From contig CM046838.1 in assembly GCA_025618425.1 (NCBI GenBank), positions 12,094,466 through 12,158,465 of the forward strand: DNA of 64,000 bases, in the 5' to 3' direction. The stretch comes from Heliocidaris tuberculata. Taxonomy: Eukaryota > Echinodermata > Echinoidea > Camarodonta > Echinometridae. Of this stretch, positions 57,647 through 64,000 are shown in pieces. Under the pieces are notes generated by a model, which was given only the letters and a program-made list of their open reading frames with translations, did no database searches and had not been told where the DNA came from. Both the position numbers and the translations under genes were made by a program. Positions within the stretch are counted from its first letter, which is position 1; each line of letters begins with the position of its first letter.

Positions 57647-58894
57647 TATTATAGATCTGTTCTCATTAGTACATCAGTGAAAAAAATCCTGCATACAGGT
57701 TTACTATACATATTCATGACATCAATTATATCGAAATAAATTGAGGGAGATAAAGACTCTTTCTCTGAAAGTATGGTAAATATGGCGTATTGACTTCTAA
57801 TGTATTTTGCATATTTATATTTTAGTTTTCATGTTTATTTTTATTTTTAAAATTTTTTTATTCATCTATTTTTTCCCCAATACTGATTATAATTATTATA
57901 TTTTTCTCGAGGGGGGGGGGGGGGTGTGATGGCAGGGGACAGGGACGAAAGTAGTTTTAGTATCATTAAGGAGGCCACCTATTTTCATGATTTAGACCTA
58001 ATGACATGCATGCTACACGGTGTTTTTTTAGTGAGTCCAAGTCACGTGAACTAGCCAAGTTACAATTTATTTCTGTTACCATGGTTACTCTTAGCCCCGA
58101 GGGTAAATAAGGTAAGAGTAGTGGTTGATCTGACATCTTCCCCTGTGAATATTGTTCCGGGCTTTATTTCCACAATGTATAGGGTTGCAATTGGGTTTTA
58201 TGTTAGGGTTAGGTATAGCGTTGAGTCCAGGGTTGAAGGTATAGGAATTCGGTTAGTGTACTTGACTATTAGCTCGTGGAAAATGGAGGAAAGTAAATAA
58301 ATCAAAACTCCAAAATAATTTCTACGAAGTAGATACGAAGCGTCATTTGCTGACGTTAGGACCGCATCGATATACTGTAACGGTCTTTTGCTCGCCATAA
58401 AAGAGTGATATTGTTTAAGAAAGATATTGAAAAATGACTCACAACGCAAACAATGTTTTTGATAACTGGCAGGTGGTTTAATTGCCTTCACAGGCTCAAT
58501 TAGCTCAGGTAATGACGCAATCGAAATGACGCCTCGTGCTGTAAATATTTCTGTGAAAAGTGATATATCACTCAGTTAGCCTTTCCACATTCCCACGGCT
58601 TGTGACGAAAGCGATAAAACAAAGAGTAGTCGATTTGACAGTCCTATTTAGTCTGTATTAAACCTAGAAAAGTTCTTTCCGTTGAAGTTTTTTTCTTGAT
58701 TTGTGATCCCATGTGGTCCCCGAACAATTTCAGCTTTGTTGCCGAAAAATGACTTTGGGCAATTTGCATAATTTGCATAAATCTAAATGGCCCCTTCGAG
58801 GCAATATTCAGTAGTGAAAGACAGCTACGCAGATTGTGTCAAATGATCTACGTACTATTCTACATGCGCGATGATTCGTGACTACAATTGTGTT
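57647..58894. other. Intergenic, no gene seen
   Basis: AT-rich sequence with a G run near 57911. The minus-strand 97-codon ORF at 58198-58491 has no recognisable motif and no splice context that I could support. Confidence 0.45.
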
Positions 58895-59250
58895 GTTTAT
58901 GACAGTTGTACAGTTGTATAGTTTCCTGTGTTCTGATTGGTCAAAACTATACATCTACTCGACAGTTTTATAGTGTAAGGAGCTACGCATGTATAGTTGC
59001 ATAGTTGTATAGTAAGCGGGCCAAAGTGCCATAATTATGTGCAACTATACATCCGTACCGCTGACGAGTAGATGTATAGTTTTAACCAATCAGATCACAG
59101 GGAACTATACAACTATACATCTACTAACGTAGTCCGGAATAGATGTATAGTTTTAACCAATCAGATCACAGGAAACTATACAACTATACATCTACTCCCG
59201 CAGTCCGGAATAGATGTATAGTTTTAACCAATCAGATCACAGGATGTCTG
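58895..59250. repeat. Short satellite of self-complementary ~75-bp units
   Basis: GTATAGTTTTAACCAATCAG and AACTATACAACTATACATCT alternate in three tandem units (about 59050-59245), preceded by an inverted version near 58910-58990. Each unit can fold on itself. Confidence 0.75.
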
Positions 59251-59617
59251 CATTTCATTATATAATGCATATGGTTTTGCTTTTATTGACATATCAGTTC
59301 CTTCAAGAAGTCTATGCACTACAAAGTTTTGAATATAAGAAAAATATGTAATGTCTGAATATGAAAAAACTTCAACGTTATCATTTATGTCACAAAAAGA
59401 TAAACATACACAAGGCCAAACGATATCATGCGTAATTCATCTCACATAACTAAGTCATAATCAGATGATCATTCAGAACATGTTTCCCCGCAAAGAGAGG
59501 CGAGAAATAACTGTTATTGATTAAAAATGTGCTGACTCCATCTCTAGGTCAATAAGGAAGTATTACAAAAAAATAATATTATCTTTAAGATATAGGAGTT
59601 TGACATTTTGCAGAATA

Positions 59618-60138
59618 AAGGTTACCAGACACAGATCTCAGTTTTTTAGATGTATCTCCGAACACAGGGGAAACGAAGTTACAGAGGATTAGTACGGCGG
59701 CATAACTCCAAAACTTGACTTAATTGTACACTTTTGTCTAAAAGCACCAAAACAGGTACAATTGTTGAATGAACACGATAAAAACTACTTTCGAAAAATC
59801 AACTGAAGGCAATTCCAATAGCCCTGTCTATCACCTTTAGAAATGTGCGAACATTACAATGGCGTATTACGTAATCCGAACCTGATTTCTATGGGCATTA
59901 CAATAGGCCTTTGAAATTACCCTTCGAGTTTATTTTTCGAAAGTAGTTTTTATCGTGTTAATGATACATACTGTGCAATGTTTGATATGGAAGCAATTCC
60001 AAAATTTAATTCATGGGGTAATTCTGAAGGAATTTGTAATTGCAAAACCTACTCAAGTAGATAACTCTATCAGCTAGATATTCGGACACTACCTTAGAGC
60101 TCCGAATATCACTGTGTTAGCGCAAAGTTGGTAACCTT
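59618..60138. mobile_element. 521-bp MITE with central inverted repeat
   Basis: AAGGTTACCA at 59618-59627 is inverted at 60129-60138. Inside, a 26-base perfect inverted pair (CACGATAAAAACTACTTTCG...) lies at 59774-59799 and 59932-59957. Either the outer short repeat is chance and the inner 184 bp is the element, or both belong together. Confidence 0.5.
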
Positions 60139-60686
60139 ACACAACAAGACTTACTAGAGCATGTCTATTTTGGTTGAATTGTACATAGGGTATGTGCAGT
60201 ACTAGGTCTGGGAACAGAAAGACAGAAAGGCTATATAATAGGTGTTCAGAATGATTCGCGTAAATAGTTGATGTTTATAAGAGCAAGTCATTTTAAGACG
60301 TGAAGAGTTTGTATAAGGATTATGATATTCAATTCCAAACATTCCACATAAACAAGCAATTGTTTGTGGTTCCTGAGATAAAATAGGGGCCTACAGTCAT
60401 TATGAGGCAAGAGAAGAAAGTGAAGAAGAGGGGAACATAAAGAATATGAATTATGAAACCAAAAACGGATTACTTTAATAGACAGGGAAAAGAAGAACCA
60501 TAATGATAATATTGGAAAAACGAGTCCGAGAATGAGAAAGGGGTCTCTTAAGAAGAATACGAAGCTGAATAAACTTATAAATGACTGAAAGCTCCTTTCA
60601 AGAAGTTATTCTTTATAATACCCCCTCCAACTACCCCGCCCAAGGACAGAATATAAAAGAAATTCTTTTGCATATGTTGGAGCCAA

Positions 60687-61089
60687 TGGCCGGAATTCAC
60701 AAAGGAGGTTTAAATTTAAACCATGGATTATTTAAATGTTGTGGTATAAGTACGCTTGATTTAGCGCATGCACTTACAATGGTCCAATGATCCCTGGTAA
60801 TGAAAGCGTGTGCTTGGCAAAATGCGCTAATTTTACGCTTGTTGCCATGGTTTCGACCATGGACTAACGCAGGTTTAGGTAAATTAATTTGCTTAAACCT
60901 GCGTTAGTCCATGGTCGAAACCAAACCATCGCAACAAGCGTAAAATTAGCGCATTTTGCCAAGCACACGCGTTCATTACCAGGGATCATTGGACCTTTCT
61001 AAGTGCATGCGCTAAATCAAGCGTACTTATACCACAAAATTTAAATAATCCATGGTTTAAATTTAAACCTCCTTTGTGAATTCCGGCCA
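60687..61089. mobile_element. ~400-bp near-perfect palindromic MITE
   Basis: Arms of about 185 bases, from TGGCCGGAATTCACAAAGGA on the left to its complement on the right, meet around a GGTAAATTAATTTGC centre. The few mismatches imply recent origin or ongoing repair between the arms. AAT flanks both ends. Confidence 0.88.
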
Positions 61090-61356
61090 ATGTGTTTAAT
61101 GCACTCCCTGGTAATGAATACTCAGACGTGATCCCTTTATTATGCAAAGCTTTAAATCTTCACTCAGTGGAATTATAACATTGCTCTCTAAATATGCACA
61201 TTTTAAAATACTATTAATTGTCAAATGATTTGTTAAACTGCAGGGTACCTTCGGAAAGCAGTTTTGCATAAAAAAATAAAGAAGACAAAATAAATATAAA
61301 TTACGTAAAAATCATCATTATACAAACGATGATAATAAATCATAATGTGATGCCTT

Positions 61357-61450
61357 TTCACACGAGGGTAAAATTCATCGTATGGAAAGCTGATTAGTTT
61401 AGAGCTGATTATTAACTAATCAGCTTTAAAGCAAACTTTCCCTGTGTGAA
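61357..61450. mobile_element. 94-bp palindromic MITE
   Basis: The ends TTCACACGAGGG and CCCTGTGTGAA are inverted, and the centre AAAGCTGATTAGTT / AACTAATCAGCTTT is also inverted. Confidence 0.7.
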
Positions 61451-61672
61451 CATATACGATAAAACAGTAAAATCATTCCTGATTTTGTTATTTGCTAAAT
61501 AAATTTATGTATCTACCTATTATTGCTAGTTTGGTCCAAACTACGCTACCACCGAGAATAACAAAATCAGGTATGATTTTACTGATTTACTTCAATAAAT
61601 TAATGTATCTACCTATTATTGCTAGACTAGCACGGATAAAAATCCGGGGTGGCATGTCCCAAGGGAAGAAGA

Positions 61673-62720
61673 CTAACAGGGGTCAACGGCAGAAGATGCC
61701 GCCCTCAAAGACGAAGTTGCAAACTGCACTTCTCCTGAAGGAATGTCCTTCAGATAAAAAGAAGTGAAAGAGTTAGGAGACCGCCAGAAGGCGGCCCTCA
61801 AGATGTCTTCTAGGGCAATGCCCTGAAAAAGCGCCCAAGAAGTACTAATGCTTCTGGTATCATGCGCTCTAGGTTTGCTATCCGTGAGAAGGGCCTCTGG
61901 GCCAGCGGCCTGGATGGCCTCGACAATCCACCTAGAGATGGATTCTCTAGAAGCAGGGGAGAAAGGTTCGCGAGTAATGAGAAAAAGTTGCTCGTCCGAG
62001 CGGCAATCTTTGGTTCTGTCTAAGTACCATTTTAGCGCCCTCACCGGACACCAGACTTTGTCCTCCTTGACTGAGGAGAAGTCTGACAGGGGGCTGAGAA
62101 ACACCTCAACCGATCCGGAGGAAGCCGTCTGGTTTTTGGCTACAAAGGAGGGCTTGGGGATAAGGCGAACACCTTGCCTTTCCCAACGGATATGACCAGG
62201 AGAGGTACAAAGAGCATGAAGAGAGCTTCTTCTTTGCCCTGAAGCTATGGCGATAAGAAAAATGGTCTTGACAGTCACATGATGGAGAGAAGCCTTGCTC
62301 ATCGGTTCAAAGGGAGGCTCCAAGCAGGAGACAGCTTTGGATTTGCTGGTCGTTGTAGGTAATGGGAGCTCAGCAACTTAGTCAGGTAATGGGAGCTAGA
62401 AACTCCCGAGCCGTCCGGAAAGCCAACATGAATGGCAGCAATGGCAGAGCGGTATCCACGGATAGTGGAAAGAGATCTACCCTTATCAAATAAGGAGATC
62501 AGAAAATCTGCAATAGTGCCCACAGAAGCCTCACGGGGTGAAACCCCGAGGTCTTCACACCAAACTGAAAAGGCCTCCAGACGGGAGTTGTAAAGAGATC
62601 TAGTGGAATCTCTACGACTCTGGACTATAAACTGAGAGGCTCTCTCAGAGAGTCCCGAAGCTCTAGCGTCTCCCCCGATAATGGCCAAGCGGTCAAATGA
62701 AGGACCTCGGGCCGATGATG
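61673..62720 (-). pseudogene. DIRS-like tyrosine recombinase, frame broken near 62325
   Basis: The N-terminal half is read in one frame (about 62720-62300: SLYNSRLEAFSVWCEDLGVS, TIADFLISLFDKGRSLSTI, RGYRSAIAAIHV). The C-terminal half is in another frame (62323-61673: IAIASGQRRSSLHAL with the first catalytic arginine, VWCPVRALKWYLDRT, RAHDTRSISTSWA with the HxxR pair, and FTSFYLKD with the nucleophile tyrosine). A small deletion near 62325 must have shifted the frame, and GGTAATGGGAGCT is duplicated nearby (62358, 62386). All four catalytic residue types are still visible. Confidence 0.75.
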
Positions 62721-63911
62721 AAGGATCCCCGACAGAGGCTGGGACACAAGGTCCGGCCTCAGTGGAAGCGGAAACGGCTGTCCAGCCAGGAGGGACAGGA
62801 GTAGGGGAAACCAAGGTCTCCTCGGCCAGCGCGGGGCTACTAACAGGACCCACGCTCGATCCTCCTTGATCTTTCTCAGAACCTGAGGGATCAAAGGAAA
62901 CGGAGGGAAAGCATACCCTCGAAATTGTCCCCAATGGAGAGCGAAGGCATCGAGTGCCCAAGCCTCCGGGTCCCGTACCCGAGAACAGTACCTCGGAAGA
63001 CGGTGGTTGAGAGTGGTCGCAAACAGATCGATCTCTAGCGGCGCCCAAGTAGCGCGGAGAAGATCGAAAACCTCCTGATGGAGGGACCACTCGGATGGGA
63101 GACACTTGCCCCGGGACAGAAAGTCTGCTATGAGATTCTCTTGTCCGGGAATGTAAGAGGCTATCGGGACAATGTTGTTTGTCCGACACCACCTCCATAA
63201 CTGGGCGGTAAGAGAGTTCAGGGAAACTGAACGAGTTCCACCCTGATGATTGATGTAGGCAGCAACCGTGGTGTTGTCCGTAAGGATAAGCACGGAGTGC
63301 CCCACAATCGTGCGCCTGAAATGGCGGAGCGACATGAATGCCGCCAGCATTTCCAGCACATTGATATGGGGAAGAATGTGCAGATGAGACCAATCCCCCG
63401 AAATCATCTCGTCCCCACAATGGCCGCCCCAGCCCAGAAGGGACGCATCCGTCGAGATGGACACTGACGGAAGAGGGGTGCGGAGAGGCTTGCCTCGAGC
63501 AAGAAATGTCTCGTCTGCCCAGGGGGCGAGAAGACGTCTGATCTCCCTCGGTAATGGAATCCATACTCTGAGGGAGTCTACGCTCGGCGAAAAGAACTTC
63601 AAGAGGTGCCACTGGAAGGGCCTCATCAGAAGTCTGCAGTCTGGCAGTACCTCCACTAGACTTGCGAGGTAGCCCAGAAATTGAAGCCAGCGCTTGGCCC
63701 GTACCTTGCGAGAAAGACGCAAGGACCGAGCAGCTGACGTAATCGTCCGAATTCTGTCGCGGCTGGGGCGGGCGACCTGATTCGGGATGTCTATCTCCGC
63801 ACCTAAGTACACTGGGGTACGGGTGGGAGACAGCTCCGACTTCTCCCAGTTGACTATAAATCCTAGCTCCTGAGTAGTCTGGAGCAGGAGGTGCAACTGG
63901 TCTCGGAGCAC
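62625..63911 (-). CDS. DIRS-like reverse transcriptase C-terminus and RNase H
   Basis: The open frame of 428 codons is the end of a reverse transcriptase (LGFIVNWEKSELSPTRTPVY, LGAEIDIP, RWLQFLGYLASLVEVLP) followed by an RNase H domain (VSISTDASLLGWGGHCG, HINVLEMLAAF, VLILTDNTTVAAYINHQGG, ENLIADFLSR). The RNase H acidic residues D (STDAS), E (VLEML), D (LTDNT) and D (IADFLSR) are visible. The catalytic YxDD of the polymerase lies to the right; near the window edge the translation reads LSALCLPGR and may be broken. The true start is outside, so the listed methionine is only the first in the frame. The C-terminal part overlaps the recombinase frame. Confidence 0.8.
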   Translation of the reverse strand: MLRDQLHLLLQTTQELGFIVNWEKSELSPTRTPVYLGAEIDIPNQVARPSRDRIRTITSAARSLRLSRKVRAKRWLQFLGYLASLVEVLPDCRLLMRPFQWHLLKFFSPSVDSLRVWIPLPREIRRLLAPWADETFLARGKPLRTPLPSVSISTDASLLGWGGHCGDEMISGDWSHLHILPHINVLEMLAAFMSLRHFRRTIVGHSVLILTDNTTVAAYINHQGGTRSVSLNSLTAQLWRWCRTNNIVPIASYIPGQENLIADFLSRGKCLPSEWSLHQEVFDLLRATWAPLEIDLFATTLNHRLPRYCSRVRDPEAWALDAFALHWGQFRGYAFPPFPLIPQVLRKIKEDRAWVLLVAPRWPRRPWFPLLLSLLAGQPFPLPLRPDLVSQPLSGILHHRPEVLHLTAWPLSGETLELRDSLREPLSL

Positions 63912-64000
63912 AGGCTCTGAATGTGCTACCAGGAGCCAATCGTCCAGGTAGACAAAGAGCTGACACTACCCGGGTGAAGACACGGGGAGCTGGTCTCAGC

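Larger units (their letters stand above)
61465..64000 (-). mobile_element. DIRS-like tyrosine-recombinase retrotransposon (partial, runs off the right edge)
   Basis: On the minus strand come reverse transcriptase and RNase H, then a tyrosine recombinase, in the overlapping order of DIRS elements. At the end lies a 28-bp inverted pair (61465-61492 and 61557-61584, CAGTAAAATCATTCCTGATT...) enclosing the first copy of a direct repeat, ATGTATCTACCTATTATTGC, whose second copy follows at about 61603-61622. Base composition is clearly richer in G+C than the neighbours. Confidence 0.82.

Noticed and set aside
58198..58491. 97-codon minus-strand ORF as a gene
   Set aside because: No recognised domain, no promoter or splice support, and it lies in a repeat-rich gene-free region.
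62299..63966. Long 555-codon minus-strand ORF across the DIRS-like element
   Set aside because: Only the part below about 62720 is real (recombinase N-terminal half). The rest is an out-of-frame shadow of the RNase H frame in GC-rich sequence.

Overview
This is a eukaryotic genomic window, AT-rich and full of long poly-G, poly-A, (TA)n, (GT)n and (GA)n tracts. Introns have GT..AG boundaries, and transposable elements are dense (Penelope-like, CR1-type LINE, DIRS-like, and hAT-, mariner- and piggyBac-type MITEs). The gene content and the repeat types suggest a marine deuterostome invertebrate, most likely an echinoderm such as a sea urchin. That placement is an inference; no ribosomal or mitochondrial marker is present.

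The biology of the window is a tandem pair of multi-exon receptor genes on the + strand. Gene A enters from the left edge (first visible exon at 1596) and ends with a stop at 18828-18830. Gene B runs from a signal-peptide exon at 26351 to a stop at 54092-54094. Both code for the same mosaic protein: C-type lectin-like domains (three in B; two complete plus the end of a third in A), two Ig-like exons, five EGF-like repeats, a third Ig-like exon, one fibronectin type III domain, one transmembrane helix and a short cytoplasmic tail. The Ig-EGF-Ig-FN3 block closely follows the ectodomain of Tie/angiopoietin receptors, and the second EGF repeat carries the CLPDPYGCSC signature. In place of a tyrosine kinase, gene A ends in a 67-residue juxtamembrane and tail segment with three YxxL motifs at ITAM spacing (YQDL-x8-YEEL-x7-YVNL). 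This lectin/Tie-like/ITAM-like architecture is the most interesting item in the window.

Gene B looks damaged. An 8-bp tandem duplication in its third Ig exon shifts the frame and leads to a stop before the membrane helix. Separately, a stop codon sits exactly inside the second tyrosine motif of the tail. Almost all of the internal exons join in phase 1, so skipping the damaged exon would restore the frame.

Layout: 1-1595 upstream intron or flank. 1.6-18.8 kb gene A, with a Penelope-like element and several MITEs in its introns. 18.8-26.0 kb intergenic, with a LINE tail and a 3.3-kb foldback element carrying two piggyBac-like MITEs. 26.05-54.1 kb gene B, with introns expanded by MITEs, a nearly full CR1-type LINE with an intact 955-codon ORF, tRNA-derived sequences and a 1.47-kb TIR element. 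54.1-61.4 kb gene-free, with palindromic MITEs and a small satellite. 61.46-64.0 kb, the 3' part of a DIRS-like tyrosine-recombinase retrotransposon on the - strand, running off the right edge. No CRISPR array, bacterial operon or viral gene was seen.
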